A DNA stretch of 15,171 nucleotides from an uncultured Actinotalea sp. (GTDB lineage: Bacteria > Actinomycetota > Actinomycetes > Actinomycetales > Cellulomonadaceae), in contig NZ_CAMPHH010000053.1 in NCBI RefSeq assembly GCF_946885855.1, forward strand, positions 1 to 15,171. Direction: 5' to 3'. The notes beneath the pieces are model-generated. The model did no database searches. It saw only the letters and a program-made list of their open reading frames with translations, and had not been told where the DNA came from. Below are positions 6,278 to 13,455 of the stretch, one piece after another (positions within the stretch are counted from its first letter, which is position 1; each line of letters begins with the position of its first letter). The position numbers and the translations under genes were made by a program.

Positions 6278-8581
6278 GTGAGGACGGGGGAGGTCGTCGG
6301 CGCCGAGCGCCTCGTCATCGATCTCGGTGCGACGGACGCAGGGCTGGCGCAGAGCCTGGCGGACGCCGGCTGCACCCGCTACCTGGGCCTGGTCCCCCGG
6401 GACCACCTCGACGAGGTGCGGTCGCAGGTCGGTGAGCGCTGGGCGCCCCGGTTCCACCCCCTCCTCCCCGAGGTCACGCGCGCGCACTCCGCGGACGTCC
6501 TCGTCGTCCGGCACCCGCTCCTGCGGCTGGCGTGGTCCGTCCGGGACACGCCCCGCGTCAGGACGCTCCTGCTCGAGCACGGCTCCTCGGCCCCCGAGCG
6601 GTGGCTCCTCGCCACGGTGCTCGCCGTGACGGAGGGCGCACGTCGCACCGGCGTCCTGAAGCTGCCCGGCGGGCGCTTCGACGTCGTCGAGCTGCCTCCG
6701 CGCCGCATGGCGCTGCGACCGCGGAGGTACCTCTCCCCCGCCGTGGGCGTCGCGGGTCTGGGGCGCCGGCTCGCCGAGGAGGACGTCCGCCACGCCGTGC
6801 TGCGCTGGTTCGAGGAGCTCCCCGCGATCGAGCCGGGGGAGGACCTCGACCTGCTCGTCGCCGACGCGGACCTGGCGCGGCTCCAGGCGGTCCTCGACGA
6901 GGAACCGGGCACGATCCCGGTCGACGTGTACTCCGAGAGCGGGCTGCCCGGGGCGGACTTCCGGACCGCGGCCTACTACCCACCCCCCCTGGCGCGCGGC
7001 CTGCTGGAGCGGTCGCTCCGCCACCCCAGCGGGGTGCGCGTCCCCGCGCCCGAGGACCACCTCGCCTCGCTGGCCTACCACGCCGTCTACCACAAGGGGC
7101 CGGAGTCCGGACTCCCCTCGCGCCACGCGCTCCACGCCCTCACGCCTCCGGACCACGACTACGCCGCCACCCTCGGCCGGCTGGCCGACGAGGTCGGCGC
7201 AGAGCTCGAGATGACCCTCGAGGGACTTGACGTGTTCCTGGGATCCGTCGGGTGGCGCCCCCCGGCGGACACGCTCCGGCGCCTGGCGCCGGGCAACCCG
7301 TGGATCACCGCGCACGTGCTCGACCGGCGCCCGGCCCCCGTCACGCCACCGACCGCGACGACGTTCCTCCTGCGTGAGCGGGCCCTCGCCGAGCTCGGCC
7401 TCGACCCGGTCCTCAAGGCCCTGGACCACTTCGGGTTCGTCGTCCTGCTGGCCGCTCCGCTGGACGCCGAGGCGTCCCGGCGGTGCGCCGCCGAGCTCCG
7501 TGGCGGCAACTGGGGACCGGGCCCGTTCCCCGTGGACGGCGGGCCGCCCCGCGTCGTCGTCGCCGCCGCCCACTACTCGCCCCGGCCTCCGGACGCCCGC
7601 CTGCTCGCGCAGTACCCGCGCCTGGAGAACGCCGAGGTGTACTTCCTCAAGCGGCACGTCCGGGAGATGGTCCGCTCCGCCACGGGCACGGCGGCCGAGT
7701 TCAACCCGCTCCACTCGTCGGACGACGAGGAGGAGGCATGGGAGTACCTCACCGTCGCGGTGCCGGACGAGGTCCCCCGCCTCCGGTCGGAGCTCGCCTC
7801 CCGACGCGAGGCCTGGGGCGCGACCGACGACGTGGTCGAGGTCCTGAGCCGCGGACGGCGGGCGCGGGTGGAGGTGGTGCGCACGGCCGCAGGCCCGGCC
7901 GTCCGCAAGACGTACGTACCGGAGTTCGAGCGCCACCTCCGCCGCGAGGTCGACGCGCTCCGGGTGCTGGGGCCCCGGGTCGCCGCGGTCCCCCGCCTCC
8001 TCGGCACCGGGCCGGACTGGTTCGAGACACCGCTGTTCAGGGACGACCTGGCGGGGCGCACCCGGGCGCGCCGGCTCCTGCCCCTGGACGTCCTGGGCTC
8101 CATGGTGGACGTCCTCCGCCGCATCCACGAGCAAGGCTACGAGCTGGTGGACGCCAAGCCCGACAACTTCGTCCTCGACCCGGTGGAGGGCCTCAAGGTC
8201 GTCGACCTCGAGTTCCTGCACCACGACGACGGGCAGGTGCCCGCCTTCCGGGACTCCCTCACCTTCCACCGCCCCCCGGAGGGCTTCGGGGGCGACCTCC
8301 CGGTCGGCGAGCTCTCGTACGAGCACCGCTGGCTGCCCTACACGGGCATGCCGGTCGACGTCCTCGTCAGCGGCTCGGTGCCGGTTCAGCGTGCGTGGCG
8401 CCTCGCCTACCGGCTCCGTCGCGCCACGGTCCTGCCCGGCGCACCGCCGCGGCGGGCGGTACGACGCGGACGCGACCTCCTGCGCGCCCTGCGGCGTCGT
8501 GCCGCCTGGGGCGTGACGGTCCTCAGCCGACGACGCGCGGCCTCGGCCTTCGCGGGCACAGGTCCGGACGGTCACCGATGA
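6278..8581 (+). CDS. Multidomain phosphotransfer protein: methyltransferase-like, nucleotidyltransferase-like, NDK-like and kinase-like regions
   Basis: A 767-residue protein I do not recognise as a whole. Four regions can be seen. Residues 11-120 resemble a degenerate SAM-methyltransferase Rossmann fold (VIDLGATDAGLAQSLADAG, then ADVLVV). Residues 165-275 resemble a nucleotidyltransferase, with Asp189/Asp191 in GEDLDLLV, Asp216 in VDVYSE and a helical YHAVYHKG segment. Residues 360-500 resemble nucleoside diphosphate kinase: a starting strand TTFLLRERAL where the usual Lys of KPD is Arg366, then Arg466-x9-Asn476-x2-His479-x-Ser481-Asp482, the spacing of the NDK active site. Residues 520-690 look like a WaaP/RIO-type kinase, with Lys544, Glu557, a catalytic loop DAKPDNFVLD (Asp625, Lys627, Asn630) and DLE at 643-645. 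The C-terminus (705-755) is basic. There is no signal peptide or clear membrane helix, so it is probably cytoplasmic. Its TGA overlaps the ATG of the next gene (ATGA), tying it to glycan synthesis. A role in adding phosphate or a nucleotidyl group to a glycan intermediate is inference. Confidence 0.75.
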   Translation: MRTGEVVGAERLVIDLGATDAGLAQSLADAGCTRYLGLVPRDHLDEVRSQVGERWAPRFHPLLPEVTRAHSADVLVVRHPLLRLAWSVRDTPRVRTLLLEHGSSAPERWLLATVLAVTEGARRTGVLKLPGGRFDVVELPPRRMALRPRRYLSPAVGVAGLGRRLAEEDVRHAVLRWFEELPAIEPGEDLDLLVADADLARLQAVLDEEPGTIPVDVYSESGLPGADFRTAAYYPPPLARGLLERSLRHPSGVRVPAPEDHLASLAYHAVYHKGPESGLPSRHALHALTPPDHDYAATLGRLADEVGAELEMTLEGLDVFLGSVGWRPPADTLRRLAPGNPWITAHVLDRRPAPVTPPTATTFLLRERALAELGLDPVLKALDHFGFVVLLAAPLDAEASRRCAAELRGGNWGPGPFPVDGGPPRVVVAAAHYSPRPPDARLLAQYPRLENAEVYFLKRHVREMVRSATGTAAEFNPLHSSDDEEEAWEYLTVAVPDEVPRLRSELASRREAWGATDDVVEVLSRGRRARVEVVRTAAGPAVRKTYVPEFERHLRREVDALRVLGPRVAAVPRLLGTGPDWFETPLFRDDLAGRTRARRLLPLDVLGSMVDVLRRIHEQGYELVDAKPDNFVLDPVEGLKVVDLEFLHHDDGQVPAFRDSLTFHRPPEGFGGDLPVGELSYEHRWLPYTGMPVDVLVSGSVPVQRAWRLAYRLRRATVLPGAPPRRAVRRGRDLLRALRRRAAWGVTVLSRRRAASAFAGTGPDGHR

Positions 8582-10443
8582 GCGCCCACGACGACGACGC
8601 GGGCGCGCCTCCGCCGGCGACGCGGCCCACCGTCATCGTCCCCGCCCACAACGAGGCGGGGACGATCGGGAGCAGCCTCACCGCGCTCCTCTCGGGCGAG
8701 GGGAGCGATGCCTTCGACGTCGTGGTCGTCTGCAACGGCTGTGTCGACGACACCGCCTCGGAGGCCCGCGAGGCCGCGACCCGCCTGGGGCGCGATATCC
8801 GGGTCCTCACCACGCCGACGGCGTCCAAGACGGCGGCGATCCGGCTGGGCGAGGCCGTCGCCGGACACCCCCGTCTCTACCTCGACGCGGACGTCACCTG
8901 CCCGACGTCCTCCGCGCTCGCCCTGTTCGCGGCCCTCGGACCGGGCGTGGACCTCGCCGTGCCCCGCAGGGTGCTGGACACCCGGGGGGCCACCCGCGCC
9001 GCCGCCGCGTACCACCGGGGGTGGTCCGCGCTCCCCTGGGTCGAGGCCCAGCTGGCGGGCCGCGGCGCCTACGCGGTCTCCCCGCGCCTGCGCGCCACGT
9101 TCGAGGCGTTCCCCGACACGGTCGCGGACGACCGTTTCGTCACCACCCGGGTCGGCGCGGACCGGGCGGTCGTCGTCGACGGGGCACCCGTCGTCGTGCG
9201 CCCCGCCCGACGCCTCCGCGACGTCCTGCGCGTCCGTCGGCGCGTCTACGCGGGGAACCTCCTCGTCGCGGCGCCGAGCCATGACGCCGGCCTCGCCCAC
9301 CGCTGGGTGCTCCTCGTCCGCACGGTCGCCAGGCGGCCTTCGCTCGTGGGACCCGTCCTCGTCTTCGGCGCGACGACGCTCCTCGCGAAGGTGGCAGCGC
9401 GCCGGGCGGCCGGTCGGGGCGTCGTCGACTGGGGCCGGGCCGACGCCGCGCCCGGCGCTGCCGTCGCCCCGCCCGTACGTCAGGAGTGGTCGTCACCGGT
9501 CGACGCGGTCGTCGTCACGTACCGCAGTGCCGACTACGTCACGGCCTGCGTCGTCGCGCTGGACGAGGCCCTCGCACCGTGGAGCGGCTCGAGGATCGTC
9601 GTCGTCGACAACGCTTCCGGGGACGACGTGGCGGAGATCCTCGCCGGCACCTCCCCCCGCCTGGACCTGAGCCTGCAGCAGGAGAACCTCGGCTTCGCCG
9701 CCGGGTGCCACGTCGGCGCCGACCGCTCGGGTGCGGCACGGCTGCTCTTCGTCAACCCGGACGTCGTCGTCGAGCCGGACGCGGTGCGCGAGCTGATGCG
9801 GTGCGCGGACGCGTACCCGCGAGCCGGCATCGTGGGCGGGGTCGCGGTGACCGCCTCGGGCGGACGGGACGAGCGGGCGTTCTTCGGGGCGCCGAGCCTG
9901 TGGTCCGCGGTGTGCTTCGCGACCGGCCTGTCGAGCGTGTTCCCGGGGAACCGCTGGTTCGACCCGGAGTCCTCGCTCCGGTGGGACGGCACCCCCCAGG
10001 AGGTCGGGGTGGTGAGCGGGGGCATGATGCTCGTGGAGCGGCCGGCCTGGGACGCGCTCGGAGGCTTCGACCCCGCCTTCTTCCTCTACGGCGAGGACGC
10101 CGACCTGTGCCTGCGCGCGCGGGCCGGCGGCTGGTCCCCGCGGGTGTGCCCGACGGCCAGGTACCGGCACGACGTCGGGCGGTCGTCGTCGGGCGCGAAC
10201 CGGCTGCCGCTGGTCCTCCGCGGCCGCGTCACGACCTACCGGCGCAACCTCCCGCCGCTCGCCGGGGCCCTCGCTGCGCGCCTCCTCGTGGTCGGCACCG
10301 CGATGCGGGCGCTGGCCGCGCCGCTCCGTCGCCCGGGAGGTCGCGCGTTCATCGGCAGCGCGGCCTGGCGCGACGCGTGGCGGCGGCGCGCGGAGTGGCG
10401 CGAAGGCTGGACGTCGGGCGGGGCGGAGGGGGCACGGCGATGA
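8578..10443 (+). CDS. Tandem bifunctional glycosyltransferase (two GT2 domains)
   Basis: A 621-residue fusion of two GT-A domains. Domain 1 (about 17-250) begins TVIVPAHNEAGTIGSSL, has DAD at 103-105 (LYLDADVTCP) and an Asp-Asp-Arg (184-186) at the usual catalytic-base position. A hydrophobic stretch at about 256-272 may dip into the membrane. A Pro/Ala linker (288-305) follows. Domain 2 (about 308-560) is of the WbbL/rhamnosyltransferase type: VVVTYRSADYV, IVVVDNASGDD (340-350), QQENLGFAAGCHVGA (367-381), NPD at 393-395 in place of DxD, and GGFDPAFFLYGEDADLCLRA (495-514). The two domains have different motif sets, so this is a fusion of two enzymes rather than a recent duplication. Each should add one sugar to a lipid-linked glycan, possibly successively. 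The ATG overlaps the preceding TGA and the TGA overlaps the next ATG, so translation is coupled on both sides. Domain 2 may use dTDP-rhamnose, but this is only a family-level hint. Confidence 0.88.
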   Translation: MSAHDDDAGAPPPATRPTVIVPAHNEAGTIGSSLTALLSGEGSDAFDVVVVCNGCVDDTASEAREAATRLGRDIRVLTTPTASKTAAIRLGEAVAGHPRLYLDADVTCPTSSALALFAALGPGVDLAVPRRVLDTRGATRAAAAYHRGWSALPWVEAQLAGRGAYAVSPRLRATFEAFPDTVADDRFVTTRVGADRAVVVDGAPVVVRPARRLRDVLRVRRRVYAGNLLVAAPSHDAGLAHRWVLLVRTVARRPSLVGPVLVFGATTLLAKVAARRAAGRGVVDWGRADAAPGAAVAPPVRQEWSSPVDAVVVTYRSADYVTACVVALDEALAPWSGSRIVVVDNASGDDVAEILAGTSPRLDLSLQQENLGFAAGCHVGADRSGAARLLFVNPDVVVEPDAVRELMRCADAYPRAGIVGGVAVTASGGRDERAFFGAPSLWSAVCFATGLSSVFPGNRWFDPESSLRWDGTPQEVGVVSGGMMLVERPAWDALGGFDPAFFLYGEDADLCLRARAGGWSPRVCPTARYRHDVGRSSSGANRLPLVLRGRVTTYRRNLPPLAGALAARLLVVGTAMRALAAPLRRPGGRAFIGSAAWRDAWRRRAEWREGWTSGGAEGARR

Positions 10444-11405
10444 CCGACGGCACGGAGCACGGCAGCGGGGAGTCCGACCGCACCCGGACCGCCGACCCGG
10501 AGGGGCGACCGACGGTCACCGTCGTCGTGCCCGTGTACGACGACGTGGACCGGCTGCGGCTGTGCCTGCGGGCCCTGGCCCGGCAGGACTACCCGGCACA
10601 CCTCCTGGACGTCGTCGTGGTCGACAACGCCTCGCCCAGCGACCAGAGCCCCGCGCTGCCGACGGGCGATGCCCGGTTCCGGCTCCTGCACGAGGCCAGG
10701 CGTGGCTCCTACGCCGCGCGGAACACCGGCGTCGCAGCGGCCCGGGGCGACGTCCTGGCGTTCACCGACGCGGACTGCGTGCCCCGTCCGGACTGGATCT
10801 CGAGGGCGGTCGACCGCTGGGGCGGCGCTGCCGACCGCGCCGTCGGGGGCGACATCCGGCTGGTCTTCCGGGACGGCAGGGGCCCCGTGAGCGGCCCTGA
10901 GCTGTACGAGGTGCAGCACGACTTCCTCCAGCGCACGTACGTCGAGCGATGGCACTTCGCCGCCACCGCGAACCTCGTCGTGCCGCGCCCACTCTTCGAG
11001 CGCGTCGGCGCCTTCGACAGCGCGCTGCAGTCCGGTGGCGACCTCGACTGGGGGCGTCGTCTCGCCGGGGCGGGGGGCCACCTGGTCTTCGCCGCGGACG
11101 CCGTGGTGGAGCACCCCTCCCGCCCGACGTGGGGGGAGCTCGGCCGGAAGACCGTGCGGGTCGCCAACGGCCTCGCGGACAAGGACGCCGGCGCGACCGG
11201 TCGGCCGGCACTCATCCGGCAGGCGCTCCGCAACGTCCGGGGCGGGACGACCATCTGGGTCAAGGTCTGGTTCCGGGACCGTCCGGAGGGGGTCGTCCCG
11301 CGGCTGCGGTACGCCACCGCGTTCACCTTCGTCCGCCTCCTGCGATCAGGCGTCCACCTCCAGCGGGCCGCGCACCGCCGGCCCCCGGACCCGCGTCAGA
11401 GGTAG
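10440..11405 (+). CDS. Glycosyltransferase family 2 protein
   Basis: A 321-residue GT2 enzyme. It starts with a Gly/Asp/Arg-rich leader (1-23). Then come VTVVVPVYDDVDRLRLCLRAL (26-46), VVVVDNASPSD (58-68), a RRGSYAARNTGVAAARGDVL block (88-106) typical of nucleotide-sugar binding in this family, the DAD metal motif in FTDADCVPRPDWI (108-120) and an acceptor-side segment SGGDLDWGRRLAGAG (198-212). No transmembrane helices are evident, so it should act in the cytoplasm on a membrane-bound acceptor. It is the last gene of a three-gene operon; its ATG overlaps the preceding TGA, and GGAGGG at 10425-10430 is a good ribosome site. Its stop codon overlaps the 3' end of the opposite-strand GT2 gene by 10 bases. 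The sugar specificity is unknown. Confidence 0.87.
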   Translation: MTDGTEHGSGESDRTRTADPEGRPTVTVVVPVYDDVDRLRLCLRALARQDYPAHLLDVVVVDNASPSDQSPALPTGDARFRLLHEARRGSYAARNTGVAAARGDVLAFTDADCVPRPDWISRAVDRWGGAADRAVGGDIRLVFRDGRGPVSGPELYEVQHDFLQRTYVERWHFAATANLVVPRPLFERVGAFDSALQSGGDLDWGRRLAGAGGHLVFAADAVVEHPSRPTWGELGRKTVRVANGLADKDAGATGRPALIRQALRNVRGGTTIWVKVWFRDRPEGVVPRLRYATAFTFVRLLRSGVHLQRAAHRRPPDPRQR

Positions 11406-12253
11406 AGCACCCGCTGCTCGAGGCTCCCGACGACCCGTCCCAGCGCGGCTCCCGCCTGGTCGGCGAGACGCCAGCGGGCGGCAGGCCGCCACGGTGCGAC
11501 CGGCGCGAGGGCCACGAGGCGGGCCCAGCGCAGGAGGGCTCCGGCAAGACGCGGCTGCGGCATGCCGGCGCCGCGGTACTCGCGGAACAGCCGCCCGCGC
11601 GACCTCCCGGTCCGGAACGCCTTGACGGCGACGTCCCGGGCCCGGCTCCGATGCCGGTACCGGACGACGGCGTCCGGGACGTAGCCGAGGGTGTGCCCCG
11701 CCAGCTGCAGACGCCAGCTCAGCTCCGTGTCGTCCGACCCGTACGTGTACACCTCCCGGAACCCGCCGACCGCGGCGAACACCTCGGCCCGGACGCCGAG
11801 GTTCGCGGAGATCGTCCGAGGCAGGAACCCGGCCACGACCGGAAGGCCCTCGGGGTGCCGCGGGACATACCTGAGGTGCCTGTTCAGGGCCTCGTCGTCG
11901 ATCCTCCCGCCGACGGCGTCGTGCGCCTCGAGCCCGCGGGACATCGCCGCCACCCAACCGGGTGCGACCTCGTCGTCGGCGTCGCAGAACAGGAGCTGCT
12001 CGCCCCGGGCCGTCCGTGCCCCGGCGTTGCGAGCCGCGCTGGTACCCGGTGTGGCGCAGGGGAGCACGCTCAGCGCCATCCGGTCCTGGAACCTCGCGCA
12101 CACCTCACGGGTGCCGTCCGTCGACCCGTTGTCGACGACGACGACCTCCCAGGCGACGGGCACGTCCTGCGCCGCCAGAGCCTCGAGCTGCGTGCCGATC
12201 GTCGCGGCCGCGTCCCGGGCGGGGATGATCACGCTGACAACGGGAGCCGCCAC
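11396..12253 (-). CDS. Glycosyltransferase family 2 protein, GTG start
   Basis: A 285-residue GT2 enzyme. Motifs in order: VVSVIIPARDAAATIGTQLEAL (5-26), EVVVVDNGSTDGTREV (36-51), GTSAARNAGARTARGEQLLF (70-89), the acidic DADDE (91-95), GGRIDDEALNRHLRYVPRHP around 115-134, and GSDDTELSWRLQLAG (172-186), which holds the usual catalytic acid. The C-terminal 80 residues are Arg/Ala-rich with a weakly hydrophobic stretch and may associate with the membrane. It is most like the other GT2 proteins here at the motif level but is transcribed from the opposite strand. The GTG start at 12253 follows a TAGGCT box by exactly six bases and has no ribosome site, so it is probably leaderless. It is downstream of the kinase-fold gene on the same strand but has this promoter of its own. 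Donor sugar and acceptor cannot be inferred. Confidence 0.87.
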   Translation of the reverse strand: MAAPVVSVIIPARDAAATIGTQLEALAAQDVPVAWEVVVVDNGSTDGTREVCARFQDRMALSVLPCATPGTSAARNAGARTARGEQLLFCDADDEVAPGWVAAMSRGLEAHDAVGGRIDDEALNRHLRYVPRHPEGLPVVAGFLPRTISANLGVRAEVFAAVGGFREVYTYGSDDTELSWRLQLAGHTLGYVPDAVVRYRHRSRARDVAVKAFRTGRSRGRLFREYRGAGMPQPRLAGALLRWARLVALAPVAPWRPAARWRLADQAGAALGRVVGSLEQRVLYL

Positions 12254-12259
12254 ACCGCG

Positions 12260-12265
12260 AGCCTA
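12260..12265 (-). promoter_or_regulatory. Probable -10 box (TAGGCT) giving a leaderless GT2 transcript
   Basis: On the minus strand TAGGCT is followed by six bases and then the GTG start of the GT2 gene at 12253, the classic arrangement of an actinobacterial leaderless promoter. The -35 region is not recognisable. Confidence 0.5.
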
Positions 12266-12274
12266 GCCGCGTCA

Positions 12275-12307
12275 GCCCTGCCGCCGCTCGACGCATGCCG
12301 TCGGGCT
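12275..12307 (-). terminator. Possible stem-loop after the kinase-fold gene
   Basis: About 15 bases after the kinase-fold stop codon, the minus-strand transcript can form a GACG/CGUC hairpin around a five-base loop, inside an outer AGCCC/GGGCU pairing. There is no U tract, so it would be a weak or factor-assisted terminator. It lies just ahead of the GT2 promoter, where termination would make sense. Confidence 0.22.
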
Positions 12308-12319
12308 CCTCCCGCCGCC

Positions 12320-13405
12320 TCAGCCCGGTGCGCCCCGGGCCAGGGCGGCACGGACGGCGGCCCAGCGCTGCACCACGAGCTCGGGCCCGCTCACCAGACC
12401 CACGCCCGAGGACACCACACCCCGCCGCGCGGTCCGGGCGAGCCGGAGGGCGAGCAGCGTCGTGCGCCATCCGGGCAGCTCGTCGGGGCGCGCTCCTGCC
12501 GCGGCCAGCAACGCGCCGAACGGCGCGTCCAGCGCACCCTCGAGGAACCCGCCGAGCACGTGGGGGCTGGTGTGCAGCACCACCCCGACCGGGAAGCCGC
12601 AGAAGGGCTCGAGGCGCACGGTCCCCAGGTCCACCACCGCCGTCCGGCCCGCCGCGACGACCAGGTTCTTCGGGTGGGCGTCGGTCGCCGACGGCACCAG
12701 GGGCCAGCGGCGCAGCGCCTCGGTCAACCACGGCGCGGCCAACGCGGTCCGGAAGTCGGTGGGCAGGTCCCAGCGCAGCACCTCGTCCAGCTCGCGGACG
12801 ACGTCGGCGCACGTCCCCTCCGCCTCCGAGCGCGTCAGGTCGGCGTACCGGTGCACGAGTCCCCCGACGGCGTCGATCTGGTCCTGCGGTGGCAGATCGG
12901 TGAGGTAGGCGCCGTCGACGTACTCCTCGACGACCACGCGCCCCCCGTCGAGCACCTCGAAGCCGGGACTCGGGACGTGTCGGCCGAAGCGCCGTCGCAG
13001 GTCCCCGTAGCCGGCGGCCAGGGCAGCGGGGTAGTGGTGCCGGACCGTCCCCCGCCCGGGGTCCAGGAGCACGAAGCCGCCGTCGAAGGTGACGACGGCG
13101 ATCGGGTAGCCGTCCGTCCGGCCCCGCCGGTGCCAGGCCCAGCCGCCGTGCAGCACGCGGCGGACGTGCTGGGCCAGAGCCTCGCTCCCCCGCGCGGTCG
13201 GACGGGCGGCCCGGACGCTGGTCTTGGTCCGGGCCAGGTGGACGGGCAGCCTGGTGCGCGGGCGCCGCCACACGTCGGGCGCATCGGCCACGAGCAGGCC
13301 ACGGCTCAGGAGCGGGCCGAGCGCGAGCACCCGTACCCGGCGCTCGGACAGGGAGGAGCGCACGGCACGCAGGCTCCCGAGCCGCCCCCTCCGGTCTCGT
13401 GCCAT
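12320..13405 (-). CDS. Aminoglycoside/choline-kinase-fold phosphotransferase-like protein
   Basis: A 361-residue protein with C-lobe features of the APH/choline kinase superfamily. There is a hinge-like VVVEEYVDGAYL (157-168), a catalytic loop SATDAHPKNLVV (239-250) giving Asp242, His244 and Asn247, and a metal-binding VVDLGTV (257-263) with Asp259. The N-lobe is present (FVLLDPGRGTVRHHYP, 111-126), but the strand that normally bears the ATP-binding Lys shows Arg122/His123/His124 instead. The first ~70 residues are very Arg-rich and resemble no domain I know. There are no membrane helices. The context suggests phosphorylation of a sugar, polyol or lipid-linked glycan, but the missing Lys means a non-kinase binding role is possible. 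I chose the ATG at 13405, next to a GGGGGA purine run. An upstream start would extend into the divergent gene, whose ATG is only 50 bases away. It is not similar to the kinase-like region of the 767-residue protein beyond fold-level motifs. Confidence 0.72.
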   Translation of the reverse strand: MARDRRGRLGSLRAVRSSLSERRVRVLALGPLLSRGLLVADAPDVWRRPRTRLPVHLARTKTSVRAARPTARGSEALAQHVRRVLHGGWAWHRRGRTDGYPIAVVTFDGGFVLLDPGRGTVRHHYPAALAAGYGDLRRRFGRHVPSPGFEVLDGGRVVVEEYVDGAYLTDLPPQDQIDAVGGLVHRYADLTRSEAEGTCADVVRELDEVLRWDLPTDFRTALAAPWLTEALRRWPLVPSATDAHPKNLVVAAGRTAVVDLGTVRLEPFCGFPVGVVLHTSPHVLGGFLEGALDAPFGALLAAAGARPDELPGWRTTLLALRLARTARRGVVSSGVGLVSGPELVVQRWAAVRAALARGAPG

Positions 13406-13455
13406 TCCCCCATCCCGCTTCGCCGCGAGTGCCCCCTCACGGTCATCATGGACCC

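Noticed and set aside
6148..6375. An upstream ATG extension of the ABC exporter by about 76 residues.
   Set aside because: The extra residues are Arg/Pro/Ser-rich without homology, they overlap the divergent gene and both probable promoters, and the GTG at 6147 has a strong AGGGAG site.
7690..7740. The acidic run in the multidomain protein as a separate internal gene start.
   Set aside because: The frame is continuous with motifs on both sides, and the acidic run falls exactly where NDK proteins have their SD-x-x-x-A segment.
5414..8575. A 1053-codon open frame on the minus strand.
   Set aside because: It is antisense to the multidomain protein and shifted against the ABC gene. It shows no recognisable fold and has Arg/Gly/Pro-rich shadow composition.
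13399..13455. A longer N-terminus for the beta-helix protein from an upstream ATG or GTG.
   Set aside because: The added residues are Pro/His-rich, overlap the divergent kinase-fold gene start, and have no ribosome site.
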